Shown here in pieces: positions 1 through 6,222 of a DNA stretch of 8,023 nt (within the stretch, counting starts at the first letter, position 1; each line of letters opens with the position of its first letter). Origin of the DNA: Acidobacteriota bacterium. GTDB taxonomy: Bacteria; Acidobacteriota; Terriglobia; Terriglobales; Acidobacteriaceae. Position numbers and translations under genes: made by a program. The stretch lies in the NCBI GenBank assembly GCA_021841795.1, contig JAKCDN010000131.1, forward strand, positions 1-8,023, given 5' to 3'. The notes under the pieces were generated by a model. That model searched no databases. It saw only the letters and a list, made by a program, of their open reading frames with translations, and was not told where the DNA came from.

Positions 1-2
1 CT

Positions 3-536
3 GAGCCCGGCTTCCGTTTCAGCTTCTGGGCCTGGTCCGATCCCGTCAAAGGCAAGCCCGTCGCCCTCGAAGGCGATCTCTCGGCCGCCGGCATGCACTT
101 CGCCATCGTCGTCTCCCGCTGGAACGCCGTCGTCACCGACCGCCTCCTCGATGGCGCTCTCGACGCGCTTCTCCGCAGCGGCGCTGACCGCTCCGATATC
201 CGCGTCGTCCGCGTTCCCGGCGCCTGGGAGATTCCCGCCGCCGCGCGCACCTGCGCCGGCGCGCATGCCGTCGATGCCGTCATCACCCTCGGCTGCCTCC
301 TGCGCGGAGAAACCGCTCACTACGAGGCCATCTACAACGAGGTCGCCCGCGGCATCGGACAGTCGCAGCAGGACACCGGCATCCCGCACAGCTTTGGCGT
401 GCTCACCTGCGAAACCCTCGAGCAGGCCCTCAACCGCGCCGGCATCAAGGCCGGCAACAAAGGCTTTGAGGCCGCCGCCGCCGCCATTGAGATGGTGAGC
501 CTGCGCCGCAAGATCCTTGAAGGCGGTCCCGCTTGA
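3..536 (+). CDS. ribH: 6,7-dimethyl-8-ribityllumazine synthase, 5'-truncated by window edge
   Basis: RibH condenses 5-amino-6-ribitylamino-uracil with 3,4-dihydroxy-2-butanone 4-phosphate to lumazine, the penultimate step of riboflavin synthesis, in the cytosol, usually as a 60-mer or pentamer. Family motifs visible: SRWNAVVTDRLLDGAL near the N-terminus, RVPGAWEIP, the phosphate/catalytic segment GCLLRGETAHYEAI with its conserved His, then FGVLTCETLEQAL and GNKGFEAAAAAIEM at the C-terminus. The first Met in the window (position 93) is not the start: the 30 codons before it are open and end in EGDLSAAG, which matches the usual RibH beginning (EG-x-L-x-A-x-G). No ATG, GTG, TTG or CTG occurs in frame before 93, so the start lies left of the window. 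At least 177 residues are present, longer than the usual ~155, so there is an N-terminal extension (FRFSFWAWSDPVKGKP visible) of unknown role. The stop overlaps the nusB start. Confidence 0.95.
   Translation, partial: EPGFRFSFWAWSDPVKGKPVALEGDLSAAGMHFAIVVSRWNAVVTDRLLDGALDALLRSGADRSDIRVVRVPGAWEIPAAARTCAGAHAVDAVITLGCLLRGETAHYEAIYNEVARGIGQSQQDTGIPHSFGVLTCETLEQALNRAGIKAGNKGFEAAAAAIEMVSLRRKILEGGPA
521..526 (+). promoter_or_regulatory. Ribosome binding site deciding the nusB TTG start
   Basis: AGGCGG lies inside the last codons of ribH, 6 nt before TTG at 533. An in-frame stop at 518-520 means nusB cannot start further upstream, so this weak Shine-Dalgarno sequence and the TTG form the initiation site, probably by coupling to termination of ribH translation. 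Confidence 0.55.
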
Positions 537-961
537 TCAGTCGCCATCGCCGCAAATCCCGCGAGCTTGCCATGCAGATGCTCTTTCAGGCCGACCTCGG
601 CCGCCAGTCCTTTGACCAGGTCCGCGCTACCTTCTGGAAATCCGGCGACCCCGTCGAGCCTGAAGTCCGTGCCTTCGCTGAAGACATCTACCGCGTCGCC
701 GAAGAGCGCCAGGAAGAGATCGACGCCCTCATCTCCAGCCACTCCACCCACTGGCGTCTCGATCGTATGCCCGCCGTCGATCGCAACCTCCTCCGCATGG
801 CGGTTGCCGAACTGGTCGGCTTCAAGTCCACACCGTTCCCCATCGTCATCAATGAAGCGCTTGAGATCGGCCGCCGCTACTGCGCCCCCGAATCCATCAA
901 CTTCTTGAACGGCGTTCTTGACTCCGTAGCCCGCGGCCTCATCGCCGGCAACAGAAAATAA
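533..961 (+). CDS. nusB: Transcription antitermination factor NusB
   Basis: NusB binds boxA RNA with NusE (ribosomal protein S10) and helps RNA polymerase read through rRNA operons. The 142-residue product is the usual length for the family. Seen: the basic RNA-binding N-terminus RHRRKSRELAMQMLFQ (residues 4-19), the central HWRLDRMPAVDRNLLRMA (73-90), and the C-terminal helix region INEALEIGRRYCAPESINFLNGVLD (split here as 106-117 and 118-130). The start is TTG at 533. It overlaps the ribH stop in the sequence TTGA, and a stop at 518-520 excludes anything earlier; no in-frame ATG precedes the RRKSRE motif. ribH-nusB is a widespread gene pair, and the 4-nt overlap argues for one transcript with translational coupling. 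Nothing is missing from the domain. Confidence 0.96.
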   Translation: MISRHRRKSRELAMQMLFQADLGRQSFDQVRATFWKSGDPVEPEVRAFAEDIYRVAEERQEEIDALISSHSTHWRLDRMPAVDRNLLRMAVAELVGFKSTPFPIVINEALEIGRRYCAPESINFLNGVLDSVARGLIAGNRK

Positions 962-1247
962 GCCGGAGCCGGCGCGAAACGCCGGGCAAAAAGCGGCGAG
1001 ATCCTGCGCCTGCCCCCTCATTGCGGCGTCAGCTCGGGCAGATGGGCAGTCCGGGCTTCAGTCGCCCCGTAACGCCGTCTGCCCGGCCGCAAATCGCTGC
1101 GCCCGCTTCTCTCCCAGCCGTCGCGCCTTCCCGCGCACCCGCTCCCGCAGTGTGGAATCCGGCCTTCCCCACGGCCGCCGCCAGGCCGGCTGTCCGGGCG
1201 CCGTAACCCTGCACACGCGCCCTATTCCCTCCTGCTATCCTTGATTT
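962..1247. other. Gap between nusB and lipoprotein gene, no convincing gene
   Basis: These 286 bases hold open frames on both strands of about 60 codons, but none has a ribosome site or a plausible protein. Two inverted repeats are visible: CCGGCG-CGAAA-CGCCGG at 969-985, just after the nusB stop, and CGGGCAGA (1035-1042) with TCTGCCCG (1078-1085). The first could weakly terminate the ribH-nusB transcript but has no U tract (it is followed by GCAAAAAGC). The last ~12 bases belong to the promoter of the next gene. Otherwise I see nothing in it. Confidence 0.5.
1236..1241 (+). promoter_or_regulatory. Candidate -10 element for a leaderless transcript
   Basis: TATCCT (a TANNNT hexamer) ends exactly 6 nt before the GTG at 1248, and no purine-rich ribosome site lies between them. 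A transcript started from this box would begin at or next to the GTG. No clear -35 box is seen. The same geometry recurs at 3098-3103. Confidence 0.45.
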
Positions 1248-1808
1248 GTGACTGCTGTTGCGCGCCTGAAATCACCCTTGATCCTCACCTCGCTTCTGGT
1301 CTTTGCCGTCGCCGCCTGCCATAAGGAAGAGCAGGCCGTCGAAGGCGTCGCACGCAAGGCGCATACCGTCGAGCAGACGGTCCAGGACAACCAGACCCAG
1401 CTCGACCAGGACCGCACCGCCCTGCTCCAGATTCCCCTGCCCACCAAAAGCCTCTACATCGACATTCACGACCCCTCCGCCTGGCAGAATCCATTCCTCG
1501 CCGTCGGACCCCAGAACATGACGCTCCGCATCCTTCTGCCCGATGCCAATCCCAGCTCCGCCGGCCAGGGAGGTTTCCTGCGACCCACCGCCGCCCGCCG
1601 CCAGGAGCTCGAACTGCGCCCCTCCGATCTTGAAAAAGCCGTCGTCGCCATGCCTCGCGGCGCCTGGCCCTACGGCCGCGTCATCGCGGTCGCGGAATCC
1701 CCTGAGGCCGCCCCCGGCGTTCGGCCCGCCGTTCGCCGCAACGTCGAAGCCGTCATCCGGCAGCTCAACGACCTCGGCATCGTCGTCGAAGAGTGGCCCT
1801 CCCGCTGA
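1248..1808 (+). CDS. Small predicted lipoprotein of unknown function
   Basis: I do not recognise this 186-residue protein. Residues 1-24 form a lipoprotein signal peptide: a basic n-region (ARLK), a hydrophobic core (LILTSLLVFAVA), and the lipobox VAAC with Cys24 as the expected acylated residue, so it should sit in a membrane facing the periplasm. The mature part opens with a charged, Gln-rich helical stretch (about 26-60, HKEEQ...LDQDRTALLQ), possibly coiled-coil. A mixed segment with PSAWQNPFLAVGPQNMTLRILLPD (roughly 77-100) follows, then a C-terminal half with GAWPYGRVIAVAE (138-150) and a final helix VRRNVEAVIRQLNDLGIVVEEWPS. That last part suggests a compact alpha/beta domain. GTG at 1248 is chosen because it gives a complete signal peptide and sits 6 nt after a -10-like box. 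Its partner is unknown; the glycosyltransferase 121 bp downstream has its own promoter signal. Confidence 0.8.
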   Translation: MTAVARLKSPLILTSLLVFAVAACHKEEQAVEGVARKAHTVEQTVQDNQTQLDQDRTALLQIPLPTKSLYIDIHDPSAWQNPFLAVGPQNMTLRILLPDANPSSAGQGGFLRPTAARRQELELRPSDLEKAVVAMPRGAWPYGRVIAVAESPEAAPGVRPAVRRNVEAVIRQLNDLGIVVEEWPSR

Positions 1809-1885
1809 CCGCTCGCCCGCTGCGCCTCCGTCTGTTCTCCGCTGCGCGCTGCCTCCAACTCCGGTTCCGTCACCCAGCCGTGCAG

Positions 1886-1919
1886 TACAATCTTTGAGAA
1901 TCTGCATCGCGCAAAGGAG
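1886..1919 (+). promoter_or_regulatory. Candidate promoter and ribosome site of the glycosyltransferase gene
   Basis: TACAAT at 1886-1891 is a good -10 match; only a poor -35 candidate (TTCCGT, 1865-1870, 15-bp spacer) precedes it. AGGAG at 1915-1919 is a clear Shine-Dalgarno sequence 10 nt before ATG at 1930. The implied leader of about 30 nt contrasts with the leaderless-looking genes on either side. Confidence 0.5.
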
Positions 1920-1929
1920 CTTGCTTCCC

Positions 1930-2907
1930 ATGGCCGATGTTCCCCCGCCGCAACCCCCGCTGCGTGTCATCGTCCTCATGCCCCTGCGCGACGACTGGAC
2001 CTCCGCCGCGGAGTTGCTCTACCGGCTCGACCGCGCGCTCGCCTCCGCTCCCTGCGCCGTCCATGTCCTCCTCGTCGACGACGGCTCCCAGCAGGACTTC
2101 GACCCCGCTGCTTTTCCCTCCCGCTTCGCTGCCATCGCCGGCGTGCAGATCCTCCGCCTCCGCCGCAATCTCGGCCATCAGCGGGCCATCGCCATCGGAC
2201 TCACACACATCGAGCAGTCCTGCCCCTGCGATGCCGTCCTCGTCATGGACGGCGACGGCGAGGATACTCCCGAGGGCGCGCTGCAGTTGCTCCAGGCCTT
2301 TAACGGCCACTTCGCCCTCTTTGCCAAGCGCAGCCGCCGCACCGAGTCCCTTGTCTTCCGCCTCTTCTACCAGTTGTACAAAGCCCTTCATCTCCTCCTC
2401 ACCGGCGTGCGCGTCGAAGTCGGAAACTTCAGCATCCTTCCCGCCCGCCATCTCAAAACCCTTGTCGTCATGTCCGAGCTCTGGAACCATTACGCCGCCG
2501 CCATGATCCGCTCCGGCCTGCCCCTGGCTGCCCTTCCCATCCCCCGCGGTCACCGCATCTCCGGAACCTCCAGGATGAACGTCGTCGCCCTTGCCGCCCA
2601 CGGCATGAGCGCCATCTCCGTCTATGGCGACATCGTTGGCGTCCGGCTCCTCTTTGCCTCCATGACCGGGCTCCTCATCGCCTTCCTCGCTATCCTCGCC
2701 GCCTGGCTCCGCTTCTTCACCGTGCAGTCCATCCCTTCCTGGGCCGCCTGTTTCGCCGGCGTTCTCATCGTCATCCTCATTCAGTTCGTCACCCTCGGCT
2801 TTACCCTCACTCTCACCTTTCTCTCCAACCGCATCAACCTCAGCTTCGTTCCCCTGCGCGACTACCGCATGTTCGTCGAAGACTGCCGCGATATCTTCCC
2901 CGCCTGA
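1930..2907 (+). CDS. Membrane-anchored family 2 glycosyltransferase (DPM1/GtrB-like)
   Basis: A 325-residue GT-A fold glycosyltransferase with a C-terminal membrane anchor. Family 2 features: strand 1 RVIVLMPLRDD (12-22), nucleotide-binding VLLVDDGSQ (47-54), NLGHQRAIAIGL (80-91), and the metal-binding acidic motif VMDGDGEDTPEG (105-116; D107 and D109 as the DxD pair). The acceptor-side segment EVGNFSILPARHL (163-175) and the late RISGTSRMN (209-217) follow. Two hydrophobic helices, about 239-260 and 271-297, follow the catalytic domain, as in polyprenyl-phosphate sugar transferases of the DPM1/GtrB/ArnC type. The likely role is transfer of a nucleotide-activated sugar to a polyprenyl phosphate or envelope glycan at the inner face of the cytoplasmic membrane; the sugar cannot be read from sequence. 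The acidic motif has Gly-Glu where relatives often have Leu-Gln. The ATG at 1930 has a proper ribosome site; the frame stays open further left, but that part has the wrong composition and overlaps the lipoprotein gene. Confidence 0.9.
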   Translation: MADVPPPQPPLRVIVLMPLRDDWTSAAELLYRLDRALASAPCAVHVLLVDDGSQQDFDPAAFPSRFAAIAGVQILRLRRNLGHQRAIAIGLTHIEQSCPCDAVLVMDGDGEDTPEGALQLLQAFNGHFALFAKRSRRTESLVFRLFYQLYKALHLLLTGVRVEVGNFSILPARHLKTLVVMSELWNHYAAAMIRSGLPLAALPIPRGHRISGTSRMNVVALAAHGMSAISVYGDIVGVRLLFASMTGLLIAFLAILAAWLRFFTVQSIPSWAACFAGVLIVILIQFVTLGFTLTLTFLSNRINLSFVPLRDYRMFVEDCRDIFPA

Positions 2908-3109
2908 TGTGGCGTCTCGAAAGTGCGCGGCCTGAACGCTCGGTCGCCTGAGTGTAGTCTGACCGGTCTTCGGGCCCTGCGGAGCCGAAAGATCTGCGCC
3001 TGTTCGTCCGTGAATTTCGGATTCATCGCTCGGGCAAATCCCTCTCTGCCCGCCGGCCTCTGTCCCGCTCTCTGCTCCGCGGCCGTCCCCAACGCGCTAC
3101 CATGTCTTC
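2908..3109. other. Gap before the dehydrogenase gene, hairpins only
   Basis: No supported gene in these 202 bases. A GGTC-TTCG-GGCC hairpin with a stable UUCG tetraloop lies at 2965-2976, and a perfect CGGGCA / TGCCCG inverted repeat with a 10-nt loop at 3031-3052. Neither has a following U tract, so termination here is not supported. The latter sits about 46 bp before the candidate -10 box and might be an operator, but this is speculative. Confidence 0.35.
3098..3103 (+). promoter_or_regulatory. Candidate -10 element for a leaderless transcript
   Basis: TACCAT (TANNNT) ends 6 nt before GTG at 3110, with GTCTTC between and no Shine-Dalgarno-like bases. Spacing to the start codon and the preceding GC dinucleotide are the same as at 1236-1241. 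No -35 box is evident. Confidence 0.42.
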
Positions 3110-6073
3110 GTGAGCCAGTCTTCGTTTTCCGTCCTCTCGAATCCTGCTCCGCTCGACCATGAGCGATTCTCTGCGCATCGCGAGCTCGAAAGCCTTCTCA
3201 AAAACTCTCTCCGCGGCGAAGTTCACTTCGATCTTGGTTCGCGCGCCCTCTACGCCTCCGACTCCTCGAACTACCGCCAGCTTCCCAGCGGCGTCGTCTA
3301 TCCGCGCGACGCCGCCGATGTTGAGGCCGCCCTCGCCGCCTGCCGCAAAACCGGAGCCGCCGTGCTGCCGCGCGGCGCGGGCACCAGCCTTGCCGGCCAG
3401 TGCGTCAACGTCGCCGTCGTCTTTGACTACTCGCGCTTCATGAACGCGCTGCTGCAGATCGACCCCGCCGCCCGCATCGCCCGTGTGCAGCCCGGCATCG
3501 TCCTCGACCGCCTCCGCGACGCCGCCGAGCTCCACCACCTCACCTTCGGGCCCGATCCCGCCACGCACTCCCGCTGCACCCTCGGCGGCATGATCGGCAA
3601 CAACAGTTGCGGTGTCCACGGGCTCATGGCCGGCAAAGCCGTCGACAACGTCGAGTCCCTCGACATCGTCCTCTACGATGGCACCCGCATGACCGTTGGG
3701 CCCACTCCGCCCGACCGGCTCGATGCCCTCGTCCGCTCCGGCGGCCGCGTCGGCCAAATCTACTCCGGCCTCGTCCGCATCCGCGACCGTTACGCCGCCC
3801 TCGTCCGCGATAAGTTCCCCCGCATTCCCCGCCGCGTCTCCGGCTACAACCTCGACGAGCTGCTGCCCGAGGGCAACTTTAACGTTGCCCGCGCCCTCGT
3901 CGGCTCTGAGGGCACCTGCGCCAGCATCGTCTCCGCCACCCTCAACCTCACTGCCAGCCCACCCTTCCGCGTGCTCACCGTCGTCGGTTTCAGCAGCGCC
4001 TTCCTCGCTGCTGATGCCGTGCCCCTCGCGCTTCAGCACAAACCCATCGGGCTTGAAGGCTTCGACCATCTGCTCGTGGACTTCATGCGCCGCAAGGGCC
4101 TCGCCCTGCGCGACATCGATCGTCTCCCCGAGGGCACCGGCTTCCTGCTCATCGAGCTGGGCGGCTGGTCCGCTGAGGAAGCCCGCGCCCAGGCTGAAGC
4201 CGTCGCCCGCGCCGCCCAGTCCTGGCCCTCCTCTCCCGTCGCCCACATCTGCTCTCCTGAGGAAGCTGCCTCCGTCTGGCATGTGCGCGAGTCCGCCCTC
4301 GGCGCCATGGTCTTTGTCCCCGGTGAGCCCGATCGCTGGGAGGGTTGGGAAGACGCCGCCGTCCCGCCCCACCGCCTCGGCAGCTACCTCCGCGCCATCT
4401 CCGCCCTCATGGCCGAGTACGGCTACCGCAGCCCGCTTTACGGCCATTACGGCCAGGGCTGCGTGCACATGCGCATTAACTTCGACTTCTCTACGCCGGA
4501 AGGAATCAATAAATTCCGCCAGTTCCTCGACCGCGCCACCGACGTCGTCATCGCCCACGGCGGCTCGCTCTCCGGCGAGCACGGCGACGGCCAGGCCCGC
4601 GCCGCCCTGCTCCCCAAAATGTTCGGCCCCGAGCTCATGCAGGCCTTCCGCGAATTCAAAATGCTCTGGGATCCTGACAACCGCATGAACCCGGGCAAGC
4701 TCGCCGACGCCGTGCGCGTCTACGACCCCGTGGAGAATCTCCGCCACGCCGCCCACCCCGGCGATCACAGCCACGACTCCCACACTCTTGAAACCCACTT
4801 CGTCTTCGCAAAAGATCAGGGCTCTCTCGCCCGCGCCACCGAGCGCTGCGTCGGCGTCGGTACCTGCCGCAATACCGTCGGCGGCGTCATGTGTCCCAGC
4901 TACCGTGCCACTGGCCAGGAGCAGCACTCCACCCGCGGCCGCGCCCATCTGCTCTCTGAGATGCTCACCGGCGCCCTCCGCCACGAAGGCTTCCGCAGCC
5001 AGGCCGTCTACGAGGCCCTCGACCTCTGCCTCAGTTGCAAAGCCTGCAAATCCGAGTGCCCGGTCCAGGTCGATATGGCCGCCTACAAATCCGAGTTCCT
5101 CGCCCAGCGCTACAAGGGCCGTCCTCACCCCCTCCACCATTACATCTTCGGCTTTGCCGATCGCCTCGCCCGCTACGGCTCCCTCGCTCCGGCGCTGACC
5201 AACGCCGTCCTCACCGGACCGCTCACCAGCCCCCTCATCAAGCACATCGCCGGCGTCGCGCAGCAGCGCCAGTTGCCCCGGCTCGCCTCCCGCAGCTTCC
5301 AGAAGTCCCGCTCCGCGTCCCCGGCCTCCAGCCATGGCTCCGCCGCGCCCCAGGCGGTCCTCCTCTGGCCCGATACCTGGAACAACTACTACCACCCCCA
5401 GTCCCTCCACGCCGCTGAAACCGTCCTCGCCGGCGCGGGCTTCCGTGTCCAGGTCCCTCGCGGCCACATCTGCTGCGGCCGCCCGCTTTACGACTTCGGC
5501 CTCCTCCACGCCGCTCGCGCCTATCTCGATCGCGTCCTCCGGCGCATGGCTCCGCACATTGACGCCGGCATGCCCTTTGTCTTCCTCGAACCCAGTTGCG
5601 CCAGCGTCTTCAAAGACGAGCTCCTCGAGCTCTTTCCCGACGATCCCCGCGCCCTGCGTCTCAGCAGTCAGGTCTGGCTCTTTGCCGATTTCCTCGCCGC
5701 CCACGCTCCCGATTATGTCGCCGGCCGGCTTGAAGGCGCTCACGTCCTCATCCACGGCCACTGTCACCACAAAGCCGTCTTCGGCGGTCCCGCCAGCGAA
5801 ATCGCCCTCCTTCGCAAAGCCGGCGCCGCCGTCGAGCCCATTCAGGCCAGTTGTTGCGGCATGGCCGGACCCTTCGGCTTTGAGGCCGATAAGTTCGAGG
5901 TCTCCCGCGCCATCGCCGCCCAGGGACTGCTTCCCGCCGTCCAGTCCGCCGCTCCCAACACCCTCGTCGTCGCCGACGGCTTCAGTTGCCGCGAGCAGAT
6001 TGACCAGCTCGCCCATGCCAAAGCCCTTCACTTCGCTGAAGTTCTAGCCTCCGGATGCAAATGCGGCGGGTAA
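3110..6073 (+). CDS. ydiJ: YdiJ-type FAD-linked, Fe-S 2-hydroxyacid (probably D-2-hydroxyglutarate) dehydrogenase
   Basis: A 987-residue three-part flavoprotein close in size and design to E. coli YdiJ (about 1018 residues), which oxidises D-2-hydroxyglutarate. First, a VAO/GlcD-type FAD domain (about 55-280): PRGAGTSLAGQ (87-97), GPDPATHSRCTLGGMIGNNSCG (split 147-158, 159-168) and YNLDELLPEG. Second, the substrate cap domain (about 285-535), with the metal-binding pair H446 and H453 in GHYGQGCVH and E490-H491 in SGEHGDG, as in human D-2-hydroxyglutarate dehydrogenase. Third, an electron-transfer part: C580, C586, C595 in the YdiJ signature CVGVGTC...GGVMCPSY, a 4Fe-4S motif C640/C643/C646/C650-P, then two CCG (heterodisulfide-reductase-like) modules with C788-C789, C830, C885, C915-C916 and C960. 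No membrane helices, so it is probably cytosolic or peripheral, passing electrons on to the respiratory chain. The end carries an extra CKCGG tail. GTG at 3110 has no ribosome site but a -10 box 6 nt before it. Substrate is inferred from family. Confidence 0.9.
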   Translation: MSQSSFSVLSNPAPLDHERFSAHRELESLLKNSLRGEVHFDLGSRALYASDSSNYRQLPSGVVYPRDAADVEAALAACRKTGAAVLPRGAGTSLAGQCVNVAVVFDYSRFMNALLQIDPAARIARVQPGIVLDRLRDAAELHHLTFGPDPATHSRCTLGGMIGNNSCGVHGLMAGKAVDNVESLDIVLYDGTRMTVGPTPPDRLDALVRSGGRVGQIYSGLVRIRDRYAALVRDKFPRIPRRVSGYNLDELLPEGNFNVARALVGSEGTCASIVSATLNLTASPPFRVLTVVGFSSAFLAADAVPLALQHKPIGLEGFDHLLVDFMRRKGLALRDIDRLPEGTGFLLIELGGWSAEEARAQAEAVARAAQSWPSSPVAHICSPEEAASVWHVRESALGAMVFVPGEPDRWEGWEDAAVPPHRLGSYLRAISALMAEYGYRSPLYGHYGQGCVHMRINFDFSTPEGINKFRQFLDRATDVVIAHGGSLSGEHGDGQARAALLPKMFGPELMQAFREFKMLWDPDNRMNPGKLADAVRVYDPVENLRHAAHPGDHSHDSHTLETHFVFAKDQGSLARATERCVGVGTCRNTVGGVMCPSYRATGQEQHSTRGRAHLLSEMLTGALRHEGFRSQAVYEALDLCLSCKACKSECPVQVDMAAYKSEFLAQRYKGRPHPLHHYIFGFADRLARYGSLAPALTNAVLTGPLTSPLIKHIAGVAQQRQLPRLASRSFQKSRSASPASSHGSAAPQAVLLWPDTWNNYYHPQSLHAAETVLAGAGFRVQVPRGHICCGRPLYDFGLLHAARAYLDRVLRRMAPHIDAGMPFVFLEPSCASVFKDELLELFPDDPRALRLSSQVWLFADFLAAHAPDYVAGRLEGAHVLIHGHCHHKAVFGGPASEIALLRKAGAAVEPIQASCCGMAGPFGFEADKFEVSRAIAAQGLLPAVQSAAPNTLVVADGFSCREQIDQLAHAKALHFAEVLASGCKCGG

Positions 6074-6085
6074 TCCCCACCCGCC
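6065..6085 (+). terminator. Terminator-like hairpin at the end of the dehydrogenase gene
   Basis: A perfect 7-bp stem, GGCGGGT / ACCCGCC, with a 7-nt loop overlaps the TAA stop (6071-6073). It is followed only by CCTCTGGAGG and a short TAATTT, so it lacks a real U tract and may act as an inefficient or factor-assisted terminator, or simply protect the 3' end. Confidence 0.4.
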
Positions 6086-6102
6086 CTCTGGAGGTCTAAT
6101 TT

Positions 6103-6168
6103 GTGGTACATCTTGCACAACCTGTGTTCTACGGCCTCCTTGCCGCCTTTCAACATGAGGTAAACTGA
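6103..6168 (+). CDS. Possible 21-residue small protein or leader peptide
   Basis: A GTG-started reading frame of 21 codons ending in TGA, with product MVHLAQPVFYGLLAAFQHEV plus Asn. TGGAGGT at 6089-6095 is a near-ideal Shine-Dalgarno sequence 7 nt before the GTG, better than that of most genes in this window, and it comes 3 bp after the hairpin that ends the dehydrogenase gene. The peptide has a short hydrophobic middle (PVFYGLLAAF) but is too short for a confident membrane span. It ends 54 nt before the YtxH gene. It could be a microprotein, a leader peptide or a chance match; no homologue is known to me. Confidence 0.3.
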   Translation: MVHLAQPVFYGLLAAFQHEVN

Positions 6169-6171
6169 GTC

Positions 6172-6188
6172 TGTTTCATACCGAAACA
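6172..6188 (+). promoter_or_regulatory. Palindrome upstream of the YtxH gene, possible operator or leader hairpin
   Basis: TGTTTC-ATACC-GAAACA: perfect 6-bp arms around 5 nt, in an unusually AT-rich stretch 34 nt before the ATG at 6223. The -10-like TAAACT at 6161-6166 (with TTGCCG at 6140-6145, a short 15-bp spacer) lies just before it, so a regulator bound here would sit at the start of transcription. The assignment is inference. Confidence 0.3.
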
Positions 6189-6207
6189 TATCCTTGAGTG
6201 GGTAGCG

Positions 6208-6215
6208 AAAGGAGA
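6208..6215 (+). promoter_or_regulatory. Ribosome binding site of the YtxH gene
   Basis: AAAGGAGA, with AGGAG at 6210-6214, lies 8 nt before ATG 6223 and fixes this start; it is the best-placed Shine-Dalgarno sequence of the larger genes here. Confidence 0.8.
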
Positions 6216-6222
6216 TTTTGTT

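Noticed and set aside
93..536. ATG at 93 as the ribH start
   Set aside because: The EGDLSAAG motif just before it is part of the conserved RibH N-terminus, so translation must begin further left.
962..1000. Strong intrinsic terminator after nusB
   Set aside because: The CCGGCG/CGCCGG stem is only 6 bp and is followed by A-rich, not T-rich, sequence on the plus strand.
1543..1929. Upstream extension of the glycosyltransferase frame
   Set aside because: It overlaps the lipoprotein gene out of frame, has a Pro/Ser/Ala-rich shadow composition, and the ATG at 1930 has a clear AGGAG site and the expected family N-terminus.
3023..6031. Open frame of about 1000 codons on the minus strand opposite the dehydrogenase gene
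   Set aside because: It is a by-product of C-ending codons on the plus strand, which become G-starting codons (never stops) in the aligned antisense frame. Its product is a Gly/Ala/Val/Glu/Asp-rich string without domains, whereas the plus strand encodes a complete known enzyme.
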